A stretch of 64,000 bases of DNA. It comes from Chitinophaga niabensis (GTDB taxonomy: Bacteria > Bacteroidota > Bacteroidia > Chitinophagales > Chitinophagaceae). The stretch lies in contig NZ_CP154260.1 in NCBI RefSeq assembly GCF_039545795.1, positions 501,001-565,000 on the forward strand, in the 5' to 3' direction. Under the pieces are notes generated by a model that was given only the letters and a program-made list of their open reading frames with translations, was not told the origin of the DNA and made no database searches. Shown here piece by piece: positions 8,136 through 16,905 of the stretch. Both the position numbers and the translations under genes were made by a program. The number at the start of each line of letters is the position of its first letter. The first letter of the stretch is position 1.

Positions 8136-8789
8136 ATGAAATTCTTTATTGATACAGCAAATCTCGCACAGATACAAGAAGCACAGGATTTAGGTATCCT
8201 GGACGGTGTAACAACCAATCCTTCGCTCATGGCTAAGGAAGGGATCAAAGGCGAGGCTGCCATCATTAAGCACTATGAAGCTATCTGCGAGATCGTGGAA
8301 GGCGGCGATGTAAGTGCGGAGGTTTTATCTACAGACTTTGCTTCCATCGTGGAAGAAGGTAAGAAACTGGCGGCTATTCACCCGAACATCGTGGTGAAAG
8401 TGCCTATGATCAAAGACGGTGTGAAAGCCATCAAATGGTTCACTGATAACGGTATCCGTACTAACTGCACCCTGGTGTTCTCCGCTGGTCAGGCTATCCT
8501 GGCAGCAAAAGCCGGTGCTGCTTATGTATCTCCTTTCATCGGCCGTATTGATGATAGCAGCTGGGATGGTGTTGAACTGATTGCGCAGATCGCTCAGATC
8601 TACAGCATTCAGGGATTCAAAACTGAGATCCTGGCAGCGTCTATCCGTAACGCCCTCCACATTGTGAAATGTGCTGAAAGCGGTGCTGATGTTTGCACCT
8701 GCCCGCTGGATTCCATCCTCGGACTGCTGAAACACCCGCTCACGGACATTGGCCTCGCCAAGTTCCTGGAAGATGCTAAGAAAATGTAG
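8136..8789 (+). CDS. Transaldolase / fructose-6-phosphate aldolase family protein
   Basis: A 217-residue short transaldolase (TalC/MipB subfamily; long transaldolases exceed 300 residues). Markers are the start KFFIDTANLAQI, GVTTNPSLMAKEG (residues 24-36), the Schiff-base Lys88 in NIVVKVPM, and NCTLVFSAGQAILAAKAGA and SPFIGRIDD. It should transfer a dihydroxyacetone unit in the non-oxidative pentose phosphate pathway, or act as a fructose-6-phosphate aldolase; sequence alone does not separate the two. It follows the SRP RNA and ends at a strong terminator. Confidence 0.92.
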   Translation: MKFFIDTANLAQIQEAQDLGILDGVTTNPSLMAKEGIKGEAAIIKHYEAICEIVEGGDVSAEVLSTDFASIVEEGKKLAAIHPNIVVKVPMIKDGVKAIKWFTDNGIRTNCTLVFSAGQAILAAKAGAAYVSPFIGRIDDSSWDGVELIAQIAQIYSIQGFKTEILAASIRNALHIVKCAESGADVCTCPLDSILGLLKHPLTDIGLAKFLEDAKKM

Positions 8790-8814
8790 TTCCTGAACTA
8801 ACGATATTTCTCAG

Positions 8815-8840
8815 AAAAGGCTGCCTTCGGGCGGCCTTTT
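8815..8840 (+). terminator. Rho-independent terminator of the transaldolase gene
   Basis: An 11-bp stem closed by a TTCG tetraloop (8815-8825 with 8830-8840, one T-G pair) is followed by further T residues. Confidence 0.9.
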
Positions 8841-8891
8841 TGCGTTTTGGAGGTATTCTTAAAGTCTTCTCTACAGTGAGTTTAAGATAGG

Positions 8892-8975
8892 ATAAGCCGT
8901 ATATAAGTCGTATATAACCCGTATATAACCCGTAGATAAGCCGTCCCTTATAGATACGGCTTATCTATGGGTTAT
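8892..8975. repeat. 11-bp tandem repeat array with inverted copy (left of glpKF)
   Basis: Five units of 11 bp (ATAAGCCGTAT, ATAAGTCGTAT, ATAACCCGTAT, ATAACCCGTAG, ATAAGCCGTcc) run from 8892 to 8946. The last ones (8925-8944) are repeated in inverted orientation at 8956-8975, giving a 20-bp hairpin with 19 matches and one G-T pair around an 11-nt loop. It lies just after the transaldolase terminator. No gene covers it. Confidence 0.88.
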
Positions 8976-9060
8976 CTAAGGCTAAAGAACAGTTGATCCT
9001 ATCTTCGTTGATGATTCAAAGAAAACTCGTCATTGCAGGCAATAGCCCTGAGCTTTCCAT

Positions 9061-9450
9061 CATCTCAGGTTTATTCCTCAGGCGGCAGTGATCATTTCCT
9101 TGCCTGCATACATTACTCAGGCCTCCCATCTCAGGTTTATTCCTCAGGCGGCAGTGATCATTTCCTTGCCTGCATACATTACCCAGGCCTCCTATCTCAG
9201 GTTTATTCCTCAGGCGGCAGCGATCAATTCCTTGCCTGCATACATTACCCAGGCCTCCTATCTCAGGTTTATTCCTCAGGCGGCAGTGATCATTTCCTTG
9301 CCTGCATACATTACCCAGGCCTCCCATCTCAGGTTTATTCCTCAGGCGGCAGTGATCATTTCCTTGCCCTTGCATACATTAACCCTCAGCCTTCCATCAT
9401 CTCAGGCTTATTGGCAGCATCAACCATTTCCTTTTCCTGCACTCATTAGC
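9061..9450. repeat. 66-bp minisatellite (five near-identical units plus a degenerate sixth)
   Basis: Units start at 9061, 9127, 9193, 9259 and 9325 and differ at only a few positions; a sixth, diverged copy runs to about 9450. Each contains CTCAGGTTTATTCCTCAGGC, GGCAGTGATCATTTCCTTGC and CTGCATACATTAC. Because 66 is a multiple of three, the array stays open in several frames on both strands, but no frame has a signal of real coding. The stretch 8841-9574 has no gene and is otherwise AT-rich promoter sequence for glpK. Confidence 0.93.
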
Positions 9451-9574
9451 CAAGCCCTCACATCCTCCTCCCACTCATTTTCCCCACGCCGATAATTTTT
9501 TTTACTTTTAATTTATTCCTAGTATCTTACTACCTCGTAAACCAAGGTACCACGTTTAACTATACTTAAAAAGC

Positions 9575-11071
9575 ATGGAAGCACAATTCATTATGGCCCT
9601 GGATCAGGGAACCACCAGCTCTCGCGCTATCATCTTCAATCGTGCAGGGGATATCGTAGCCGTTTCGCAGAAAGAATTTTCACAGATCTACCCGCAACCA
9701 GGATGGGTAGAACATGACCCGCAGGAGATCTGGAGTACCCAGGCAGGCGTAGCTGCTGAAGTGATCGCAAAAGCCGGCACTACAGGAGACAAGATCGCAG
9801 CCATGGGCATCACCAATCAACGGGAAACCACTATCGTATGGGATCGTAAAACAGGGAAACCCTTGTATAACGCCATCGTTTGGCAGGACAGGCGGACTTC
9901 CGCCTACTGTGACGAACTGCGTGCACAGGGTCTGGCAGAAGATATCCGCTCCAAAACGGGCCTTATCCTGGACGCTTATTTCTCCGGTACCAAAGTAAAA
10001 TGGATCCTGGATAATGTAGAAGGCGCCCGTGCAAAAGCCAATGCCGGAGAACTGGCATTCGGTACTGTAGACACCTGGCTTATCTGGAACTTCACCAAAG
10101 GGAAACTGCATGTTACAGATGTAAGCAATGCCTCCCGCACCATGTTATACAATATCCACAAACAGGCATGGGACGAAAGCCTCCTGAAACTGATGGATAT
10201 TCCCGCCTCCATGCTTCCGGAAGTACGCGCTTCCAGCGAAGTATATGGAGAAACTGAAGCCACACTCACACCTTTCAAAATACCCATTGCCGGTATTGCA
10301 GGAGACCAGCAGGCAGCCCTTTTCGGCCAGATGTGTACAGAACCAGGTATGGTGAAGAACACTTACGGCACCGGCTGTTTCATGATGCTGAACACCGGCG
10401 AAAAAGCCATCAGCTCTGCCAATAACCTCCTTACCACCATTGCCTGGAAGATCGGTGATACCACTCATTACGCCCTCGAAGGCAGCATTTTCATCGGCGG
10501 CGCCGTTGTTCAATGGCTGCGTGATGGTTTAGGTATCATCCGCCATTCTGCAGATGTGGAAGCACTGGCCGCCTCTGTAAAAGACACAGATGGTGTATAT
10601 ATGGTCCCCGCTTTTGCAGGACTGGGTGCACCACACTGGAATCAATATGCCCGTGGTACTATCGTTGGTATGACCCGCGGAACAAAAGACGCACACATTG
10701 CCCGCGCCGCACTGGACAGTATCGCTTATCAGACCATGGATGTACTCAAAGCCATGGAATCTGATGCCGGCATGAAGATCCGGGAATTAAGGGTTGATGG
10801 CGGCGCTACCGCCAATAACCTGCTGATGCAGTTCCAGGCAGATATCATGGAAACCCAGGTGATCCGCCCGAAAGTAACAGAAACCACCGCACTGGGTGCA
10901 GCTTACCTCGCTGGCCTTGCTATCGGTTTCTGGGATAGCATTGAAACTATCCGCAAACAGTGGCAGGAAGATGCTAAGTTCACGCCCTCCATGGATGCAG
11001 AAAAAAGAACGGCGCTCACAAATGACTGGCAGCGCGCTATCCGCGCAGCTAAAGCCTGGGCTGAAAAATAA
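9575..11071 (+). CDS. glpK: Glycerol kinase
   Basis: A 498-residue FGGY-family kinase of typical length that phosphorylates glycerol to sn-glycerol 3-phosphate with ATP. Clear markers are the N-terminal phosphate loop [84 protein letters not shown], and the C-terminal [20 protein letters not shown]. It acts in the cytoplasm and traps the glycerol that enters through the channel encoded 23 bp downstream. The whole operon lies between two repeat arrays. Confidence 0.97.
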   Translation: MEAQFIMALDQGTTSSRAIIFNRAGDIVAVSQKEFSQIYPQPGWVEHDPQEIWSTQAGVAAEVIAKAGTTGDKIAAMGITNQRETTIVWDRKTGKPLYNAIVWQDRRTSAYCDELRAQGLAEDIRSKTGLILDAYFSGTKVKWILDNVEGARAKANAGELAFGTVDTWLIWNFTKGKLHVTDVSNASRTMLYNIHKQAWDESLLKLMDIPASMLPEVRASSEVYGETEATLTPFKIPIAGIAGDQQAALFGQMCTEPGMVKNTYGTGCFMMLNTGEKAISSANNLLTTIAWKIGDTTHYALEGSIFIGGAVVQWLRDGLGIIRHSADVEALAASVKDTDGVYMVPAFAGLGAPHWNQYARGTIVGMTRGTKDAHIARAALDSIAYQTMDVLKAMESDAGMKIRELRVDGGATANNLLMQFQADIMETQVIRPKVTETTALGAAYLAGLAIGFWDSIETIRKQWQEDAKFTPSMDAEKRTALTNDWQRAIRAAKAWAEK

Positions 11072-11094
11072 CACTCACCTTAATACAACCAACG

Positions 11095-11802
11095 ATGTCA
11101 ATTTTCCTGGCAGAAATATTAGGCACTGCATTGCTCATTCTTTTAGGGAACGGGGTAGTAGCTAATTGCGTATTGAATAAAAGTAAAGGTCAGAACGGCG
11201 GGTGGATGGTGATCACCATGGGCTGGGCCATGGCTGTTTTTGTAGGCGTATTTACAGTAGGTGCTTACAGCGGTGCTCACCTCAATTCAGCCGTAACACT
11301 GGCATTGGCTGTTACCGGCGGTATTTCCTGGGACCTCGTGCCCGTGTATATCTTCGCCCAACTGGTCGGTGCCATCATAGGAGCCAGCCTGGTATGGGCT
11401 GCTTACAAACAGCACTTTGATGCCACTACGGATGCAGATGGTATCCTGGCCTGTTTCTGTACAGCACCGGCTATCAGAAGCACCATTCCAAACCTTGTTA
11501 CAGAGATCATCGGCACCTTCGTACTCATTTTCGGGGTGTTCTACATTACTAAGTCAGAAGTAGGGCTGGGTGCTGTAGATGCTTTGCCCGTTGCACTCCT
11601 GGTATTAGCCATCGGCCTTTCTTTAGGCGGGCCTACCGGGTATGCCATCAATCCTGCAAGGGACCTCGGCCCAAGGATCGCGCATTTCATCCTGCCTATC
11701 AAAGGCAAACGGAACAGCGATTGGGGATATGCATGGATCCCTGTTGTAGGACCAGTGATCGGTGCATTGCTGGCTGCTGCCTTGCACATGGCGCTGAAAT
11801 AA
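11095..11802 (+). CDS. glpF: Glycerol uptake facilitator (MIP/aquaporin family) with altered first NPA motif
   Basis: A 235-residue membrane channel with six predicted helices and two half-helix loops. The second signature is a standard glyceroporin NPARDLGPR (AINPARDLGPRIAHF), whose Asp marks glycerol rather than water channels. The first signature reads GAHLNSAVTLA, so the usual NPA is NSA. Position 23 bp after glpK supports glycerol import. A hairpin terminator with a T run follows. The substitution could affect pore shape, or be tolerated as in other MIP proteins with variant NPA boxes. Confidence 0.93.
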   Translation: MSIFLAEILGTALLILLGNGVVANCVLNKSKGQNGGWMVITMGWAMAVFVGVFTVGAYSGAHLNSAVTLALAVTGGISWDLVPVYIFAQLVGAIIGASLVWAAYKQHFDATTDADGILACFCTAPAIRSTIPNLVTEIIGTFVLIFGVFYITKSEVGLGAVDALPVALLVLAIGLSLGGPTGYAINPARDLGPRIAHFILPIKGKRNSDWGYAWIPVVGPVIGALLAAALHMALK

Positions 11803-11820
11803 AATAATTGCAATACACAA

Positions 11821-11855
11821 AAAGGGCTGTCTCGCATAAAGAGGCAGCCCTTTTT
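11821..11855 (+). terminator. Rho-independent terminator of glpKF
   Basis: An 11-bp stem (11823-11833 with 11841-11851, one T-G pair) preceded by A residues and followed by TTTTT. Confidence 0.9.
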
Positions 11856-11863
11856 CTATGCTT

Positions 11864-12008
11864 AAACCTTGCTTCATCCTAGCTTCATCCTTGCTTCACC
11901 CTTGCTTCATCCTTGCCTTATCTATGCTTTATCTATGCTTCATCCTAGCTTCATCCCCTTGTCCGGAGCAGGTTTGCACAACAATGAAGCTAGGATGAAG
12001 CAAGGTTT
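11864..12008. repeat. 11-bp tandem repeat array with inverted copy (right of glpKF)
   Basis: Eight consecutive 11-bp units run from 11872 to about 11959 (CTTCATCCTAG, CTTCATCCTTG, CTTCACCCTTG, CTTCATCCTTG, CCTTATCTATG, CTTTATCTATG, CTTCATCCTAG, CTTCATCCCCT). The first 25 bp (11864-11888) return as a perfect inverted copy at 11984-12008, so the array can fold back on itself. The layout is that of the array left of glpK, but the unit sequence differs. The remaining gap up to 12188 holds no gene. Confidence 0.9.
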
Positions 12009-12188
12009 ACACAAGAATAAAGCAAAGATCAAACTACCATTGCATAAATTCTGCACAGCACTGTACAATTTAACAATCCCTTTCAGACTAATCTTTCATT
12101 TTTTACTGAAAGTTTTGTAATTTTGATATGTAATATGATGGTATGGCTTTTGAAACCTAGAAAGACCATACTGCAAAATAAAAACGAC

Positions 12189-13520
12189 ATGATACAGCCG
12201 AACATTCCGGAATCAGACAGGCCCAGGGTGGTAATAGTTGGAGGTGGATTTGGTGGCATTAACCTGGCCAAGGCATTGAAACACGCGCCCGTACAAGTAG
12301 TGTTGCTGGACAGAAACAATTATCATCTTTTTCAACCCCTCCTTTACCAGGTAGCTACCGCAGGCCTGGAACCGGATAGTATTGCCTTTCCGCTGAGGGG
12401 GATCTTCAAGAACCAAAAGAACCTGCACTTCCGCATGGCCGAGGTAAAAGCGGTACGTTCTGAGGAAAACATCCTGGAAACCAATATCGGGGAGATCAGG
12501 TATAACTACCTCGTGATCGCCACGGGCAGTAACACCAACTTCTTCGGTAATAACCAGATCGCGGAAAATGCCATTGGCATGAAATCGCTCATAGAAGCGG
12601 TGCAGATCCGCAACTATGTGCTGAAACAATTTGAAGAATGTTTATTACTGAACGATGAACAGCTTATCCGCCGGAAACTGAATTTTGTGATGGTAGGCGG
12701 TGGCCCCACCGGTGTGGAGTTGGCGGGCGCCTTTGCAGAATTGCGCAAGTACATTCTGCCTAAGGATTATCCTGAATTGCCCATCCACATGATGAACATC
12801 TACCTGGTAGAAGCAGGGCCAAGGGTATTAGCCTCTATGTCCGAAGCATCCAGTCTTAACACCTTAAAGGGCCTGGACTTCTTAGGCGTGAAAGTATTAC
12901 TGAACACTGCCGTAAAGGAATATGACGGTACTACGCTGAAACTGAGTAATGGAGATAGCATTGAAACACAATCCCTCTTATGGTCCGCAGGTGTGAAAGG
13001 CTTTCCGCTGGAAGGTTTCCTGGATAGCGTGATTTTACCGAATGGCCGCTTGAAAGTAAATGAAGTGAACCTCGTGGAAGGATATTCCAATATCTATGCG
13101 ATAGGGGATATGGCACAAATGCTGAATGATGAACGTTTCCCGAAAGGATACCCCATGGTGGCGCAGGTGGCTATACAACAGGGTGCACAATTGGGTGCCA
13201 ATATCAAAAACAGTTTGCGTGGAAAGGTGATGAAATCTTTCAGGTATAAAGACCTTGGCAGTATGGCCACCATTGGCCGTAACAGGGCAGTAACAGAATT
13301 TGCGGGCTTCCGCCTGAGCGGTTACATTGCCTGGATCGCCTGGATGGCAGTACACTTACTGAACCTCTTAGGTTTCCGGAATAAACTGGTAGTGTTCATC
13401 AACTGGTTCTACCGCTATTTCACCTACGATCGCGGAACGCGGATCATTATCAAACGCGGAGCTGCAAATATTGTGAAGTTGGGTAAAACGATGGATCAGA
13501 CAACGGCTTCCAATATCTGA
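12189..13520 (+). CDS. ndh: Type II NADH dehydrogenase (NDH-2)
   Basis: A 443-residue flavoprotein that passes electrons from NADH to quinone without pumping protons. The N-terminal FAD fold is RPRVVIVGGGFGGINLAKAL, then NYHLFQPLLYQVATAGLEP, the second Rossmann motif VMVGGGPTGVELAGAFAEL, and the FAD-binding YAIGDMAQM followed by MVAQVAIQQGAQLGANI. The C-terminal hydrophobic/aromatic part (SGYIAWIAWMAVHLLNLLGF) is the usual membrane-anchoring region. The start at 12189 (MIQPNIPESDRPR) fits homologues; an in-frame extension to 12123 is unlikely. Its stop directly abuts the stop of the next, convergent gene. Confidence 0.93.
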   Translation: MIQPNIPESDRPRVVIVGGGFGGINLAKALKHAPVQVVLLDRNNYHLFQPLLYQVATAGLEPDSIAFPLRGIFKNQKNLHFRMAEVKAVRSEENILETNIGEIRYNYLVIATGSNTNFFGNNQIAENAIGMKSLIEAVQIRNYVLKQFEECLLLNDEQLIRRKLNFVMVGGGPTGVELAGAFAELRKYILPKDYPELPIHMMNIYLVEAGPRVLASMSEASSLNTLKGLDFLGVKVLLNTAVKEYDGTTLKLSNGDSIETQSLLWSAGVKGFPLEGFLDSVILPNGRLKVNEVNLVEGYSNIYAIGDMAQMLNDERFPKGYPMVAQVAIQQGAQLGANIKNSLRGKVMKSFRYKDLGSMATIGRNRAVTEFAGFRLSGYIAWIAWMAVHLLNLLGFRNKLVVFINWFYRYFTYDRGTRIIIKRGAANIVKLGKTMDQTTASNI

Positions 13521-14804
13521 TCATCTGCGGTTTTGAATGGAATTCAGGTTAAGCTGGCCGATCAGTTCATCGTACCGGCCGCCTAATGCCCTGTAATAAA
13601 CCAGAACGGTATAAACGTTCTCTGTTTCCCAGGAATCACCTTCGGTATATTCTGTACTGAACTGGTTAGTAGTTCTGTCTATCAGGCCGTACACATAGTT
13701 ATAAAAACCCTGTTTGAGAAAAAGGGCTCCTTCGTAAGCCCTGCGGGCACCGTTATAAACCAGCTTATTAGCAGTGTTACATTCGTAATCCGTCAGCTCG
13801 CCAAAGATGTAGAGATCGTATCCGGCATAAGGTTCTTTTGCAGGGAATACAAAATTCACCCGTGCATAATCTCCTTCAAAGTTGGGATTGTAATCATCTA
13901 TGGTAGCGGGGAAATAACGCCCGTTGATGTCTTTGATATACTGGTACACCTGGTTATCCCGCGGGAAATCCGGCATGGCAAATACGGTGGTGCCCGTACG
14001 CTGGTAATCTGTTTTCTCCACTCTTTCTGTCTGCAGCCGGAAGCTGCGCAGGTCTATCCATCGCCATTCCTTCATACCTGGAAAAATAATGTTCTGCTCT
14101 GCGTTGTATTCCAGTACATCACCTTTAATAAACTGTGGTTTGATGCCGGTGATGGCATTATCCCAGCGGAAGTTCTGCTGTATCACCACCTTTAACTGAT
14201 CGAAAGGATTGGGAAGGTTCAGCCCTTTTGTATTGATGGAAACATTTACCTTCTGCGAAGTTCTGAATACTTTAGGGTTGATGGGCTGGGAAACGAATCC
14301 GCCCACACTGGCTTTATTATCTATCACCATCATCCTGCGCGTGAAAGCGAGTTTGTTGGTATCACTGTCCAGGTACACTTTCAGCAGGTAATTCCCTGAC
14401 TTAACCGGTGTGCAGTTCTTATTCGGGATCTCTACGCGGTAATGCACATACTTCTGCAAAGCCACGCTGGAAAAACGGTAATCCTGTATCTGGTTCTCTG
14501 AAAATCCGCGGAGGTATTCAATGGCGTTCATGCGTACGGGCGTCCAGTCCGCATTACATAATACCAAAGTATAGTAATAACTTTTAACTTCGTATTGAAG
14601 ATCGTCAAAGTTCAACTCAAGTTTTTCACCACTGTTCAGTGTTATCAGGGGTAAACTAACCGGGTCGCCTGTACGGTTAAGCTTTACTGTTCTGATGTTC
14701 TGATGGTAAACATGATCCGGCGTGATCTTGTTTTCCTGCGCACTCAGGTGGAAACCTGCCAGGATCGCTATAAGGGTGAAGCATGTGGATGCTACTTTCT
14801 TCAT
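13521..14804 (-). CDS. Type IX secretion system plug protein (DUF5103 family)
   Basis: A 427-residue exported protein with signal peptide (MKKVASTCFTLIAILAGFHL, cleavage near LSAQ). The body matches the DUF5103/T9SS plug family: LITLNSGEKLELNFDDLQ near the N-terminus, CNADWTPVRMNAIEYLRGF, NPFDQLKVVIQQNFRWDNAI in the middle, and GDSWETENVYTVLVYYRALG at the end. Family members are proposed to block the periplasmic or lateral opening of the SprA translocon when it is idle. No other T9SS component is in the window. The stop codon directly abuts the ndh stop from the other strand. Confidence 0.85.
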   Translation of the reverse strand: MKKVASTCFTLIAILAGFHLSAQENKITPDHVYHQNIRTVKLNRTGDPVSLPLITLNSGEKLELNFDDLQYEVKSYYYTLVLCNADWTPVRMNAIEYLRGFSENQIQDYRFSSVALQKYVHYRVEIPNKNCTPVKSGNYLLKVYLDSDTNKLAFTRRMMVIDNKASVGGFVSQPINPKVFRTSQKVNVSINTKGLNLPNPFDQLKVVIQQNFRWDNAITGIKPQFIKGDVLEYNAEQNIIFPGMKEWRWIDLRSFRLQTERVEKTDYQRTGTTVFAMPDFPRDNQVYQYIKDINGRYFPATIDDYNPNFEGDYARVNFVFPAKEPYAGYDLYIFGELTDYECNTANKLVYNGARRAYEGALFLKQGFYNYVYGLIDRTTNQFSTEYTEGDSWETENVYTVLVYYRALGGRYDELIGQLNLNSIQNRR

Positions 14805-14839
14805 AACTGTAATTTACAATATTCCATTAAATTAGCGCT

Positions 14840-16060
14840 ATGCGCATATCAGTGTTCATTGCCCGGAGGATCGCCTTCAACCGGTTTTCCTCTTTTACTA
14901 AATTCATCATCAACATAGCGATGATCGCTACAGCCTTCAGTGTGGCTGTTATGATCCTGGCTACAGCAATGATCAACGGTTTCCAGCAGAAGATCTCCGA
15001 AAAGATCTTCAGTTTCTGGGGGCATATGCATATTACCCAATATCAGGCCAATGCCGGTCCTTTAACAGAACAAATTCCCTTTAAAGCAGATTCCTCGCTG
15101 GAAGCCGGTATCCGCGCGCTCCCCGATGTTACTGCCATCCACGATTTTGCCACCAAATCCGTGATCATCAAAAAAGACCGGGAAACAGAAGGTATGATCT
15201 TCAAAGGGATAGACCGGAACAACGAGCTGCCTTTTATTACGGAAGGCCGCAATATCCGGTTCCAGGACAGTGGTTATGCGCCCGAGATCATTGTATCCGC
15301 CAACACTGCGGCCCTGTTACAGTTAAAACTCAACGATGCAGTGGTGGTCTACTTTGTTAGGGGAGACGGTTTGCCACCCCGCGCCAGGAAACTCACTATC
15401 TGCGGCATCTACAAAACCGGCATTGAAGAATATGATAAAGCTTACCTGATCGGGGATATTGACCTGATCCGCCGGCTGAACGACTGGGCACCCAGTGAGA
15501 TCGGCGGTTACGAAATATACCTGAAGGATTACCGGAGGATAGACAGTGCCCGCAGCGCTATCGGTGAATTGATGTCTGACGAGCTCAACATCCGCAGTAT
15601 GGAAGAGGTATACCCTAATATCTTCGACTGGCTGGGTTTACAGAATAAGAACGAAACCATTATCCTGGTGATCATGACCATCGTGGCTGTTATCAACATG
15701 ATCACGGCCATCCTCATCCTTATCCTGGAACGCACCAATATGGTGGGCATTCTCAAAGCATTAGGCATGCCTAATTTCACCATCCAGCAGGTGTTCATTT
15801 ACCAGGCGGCCTATATTGTAGTGGCAGGGATCATTATCGGTAATGTGCTGGGTATTGGTTTAGCCCTGCTGCAGCAGTACACGGGTTTCTTTAAATTGCC
15901 GGAAGAATCTTACTATATGGCCGTGGCGCCCATTGCCATTGAATGGTGGAAAGTAGGTATGATCAACGTGGGCACCTTAGGTATTTGCGTACTGATACTG
16001 ATCATTCCATCCTTACTCATCCGCACCATTACCCCGGTTAAAGCTATCCAGTTCAAATAA
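14840..16060 (+). CDS. FtsX/LolE-like ABC transporter permease
   Basis: A 406-residue inner-membrane protein with one N-terminal helix (about residues 21-47), a large periplasmic MacB-like domain, and three C-terminal helices (about 270-400), the FtsX layout. Motifs include VAVMILATAMINGFQQKISE near the start and NMVGILKALGMPNFTIQQVF before helix 3, the site that normally contacts the ATPase. Such permeases release lipoproteins from the inner membrane (LolCE) or act in envelope export. No ATPase gene is adjacent, so the partner is encoded elsewhere. The last 8 bp overlap the convergent methyltransferase gene. Confidence 0.85.
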   Translation: MRISVFIARRIAFNRFSSFTKFIINIAMIATAFSVAVMILATAMINGFQQKISEKIFSFWGHMHITQYQANAGPLTEQIPFKADSSLEAGIRALPDVTAIHDFATKSVIIKKDRETEGMIFKGIDRNNELPFITEGRNIRFQDSGYAPEIIVSANTAALLQLKLNDAVVVYFVRGDGLPPRARKLTICGIYKTGIEEYDKAYLIGDIDLIRRLNDWAPSEIGGYEIYLKDYRRIDSARSAIGELMSDELNIRSMEEVYPNIFDWLGLQNKNETIILVIMTIVAVINMITAILILILERTNMVGILKALGMPNFTIQQVFIYQAAYIVVAGIIIGNVLGIGLALLQQYTGFFKLPEESYYMAVAPIAIEWWKVGMINVGTLGICVLILIIPSLLIRTITPVKAIQFK

Positions 16061-16787
16061 GCAGTCTGCCACAGATAATCCCCGTGGCCACGGCAGCATT
16101 CAGCGATTCTGCCTGTCCGATCCTTGGAATAGTGATCTGGTGAGTGCTCAGTGCTATAATTTCTTCGCTCAGTCCGCGGGATTCGTTACCGATCAGGATA
16201 ATTCCTTCCTGCAGCTTTTTGGTGTTGGCAATATTGTGTCCATGGAGGGTAGCAGCGTAGCTGGCCACCTGGCCGGGAGTTTTCAGTAATGCCGCCAGGT
16301 CCGTTTCTATCACGGGCACCCGCATAATGCTGCCCATGGTGGCCTGGATGGTTTTAGCATTATAGGCATCCACACAATCCGGCGTGCAGATGATCTGGCG
16401 CACACCAAACCAGTCGGCTATACGAATAATGGTACCCATATTCCCGGGGTCGCGGATGGCTTCCAGGGCCAGGGTGATATTACCCTGCAGTACAGGCTGC
16501 GGGGCAGAAGGTATATCCACCAGCGCCACCGCCTGGTTAGGGGTGGAAAGAGAAGAGAGCTGTTTCAAAACCGCTTCATCCACTTCCAGCACTTCCATAC
16601 TCTTTTGGGCCAGCGGGGCCTGTGCTTCCAGCCATGTTTTAGTAGCATATACGGCTTTTACACCATAAGTGCCCTGCAACAGTTCCTGCACGATCTTATC
16701 GCCCTCCGCTACAAACTGGCCAAATTTTTGCCTGTATTTTTTGTGCTGTAATGATTGAATATATTTAATTTGCGCCTTTGAAATCAT
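16053..16787 (-). CDS. TrmH/SpoU-family RNA 2'-O-methyltransferase
   Basis: A 244-residue SPOUT enzyme. The N-terminal substrate-binding domain (SKAQIKYIQSLQHKKYRQKF, FVAEGDKIVQELL) is followed by the SpoU motifs LALEAIRDPGNMGTIIRIAD, ILIGNESRGLSEEI and IPRIGQAESLNAAVATGIIC, which form the knotted SAM site. Such proteins methylate ribose in 23S rRNA (RlmB/TsnR-like) or tRNA; the exact nucleotide cannot be told. The start at 16787 (MISKAQIKYIQ) fits homologues better than the ATG 36 bp upstream. It overlaps the permease gene tail to tail by 8 bp. Confidence 0.9.
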   Translation of the reverse strand: MISKAQIKYIQSLQHKKYRQKFGQFVAEGDKIVQELLQGTYGVKAVYATKTWLEAQAPLAQKSMEVLEVDEAVLKQLSSLSTPNQAVALVDIPSAPQPVLQGNITLALEAIRDPGNMGTIIRIADWFGVRQIICTPDCVDAYNAKTIQATMGSIMRVPVIETDLAALLKTPGQVASYAATLHGHNIANTKKLQEGIILIGNESRGLSEEIIALSTHQITIPRIGQAESLNAAVATGIICGRLLI

Positions 16788-16905
16788 AGGATCAAACCTA
16801 CAGGAATTCCGGCATTCAGCCAAGCAGCCCCGTAGTTTCGGGAAGTATCAATACCCGTTAATTCAGAATATCTTGAAGAGAAGTACATACCCGTTATATG
16901 TAAAG

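Noticed and set aside
9061..9450. CRISPR array
   Set aside because: The units are contiguous near-identical copies with no unique spacers between short repeats, and no cas gene is in the window.
9016..9495. Overlapping open frames on both strands across the 66-bp repeats, encoding 22-residue repeat proteins
   Set aside because: The frames stay open only because the unit is a multiple of three. They exist in several frames and on both strands at once, have no start context, and change frame meaning at the degenerate last unit.
11869..12120. 83-residue frame through the 11-bp repeats
   Set aside because: It is a by-product of the tandem array and reads as a repeated Leu/His/Pro/Ser string with no start context.
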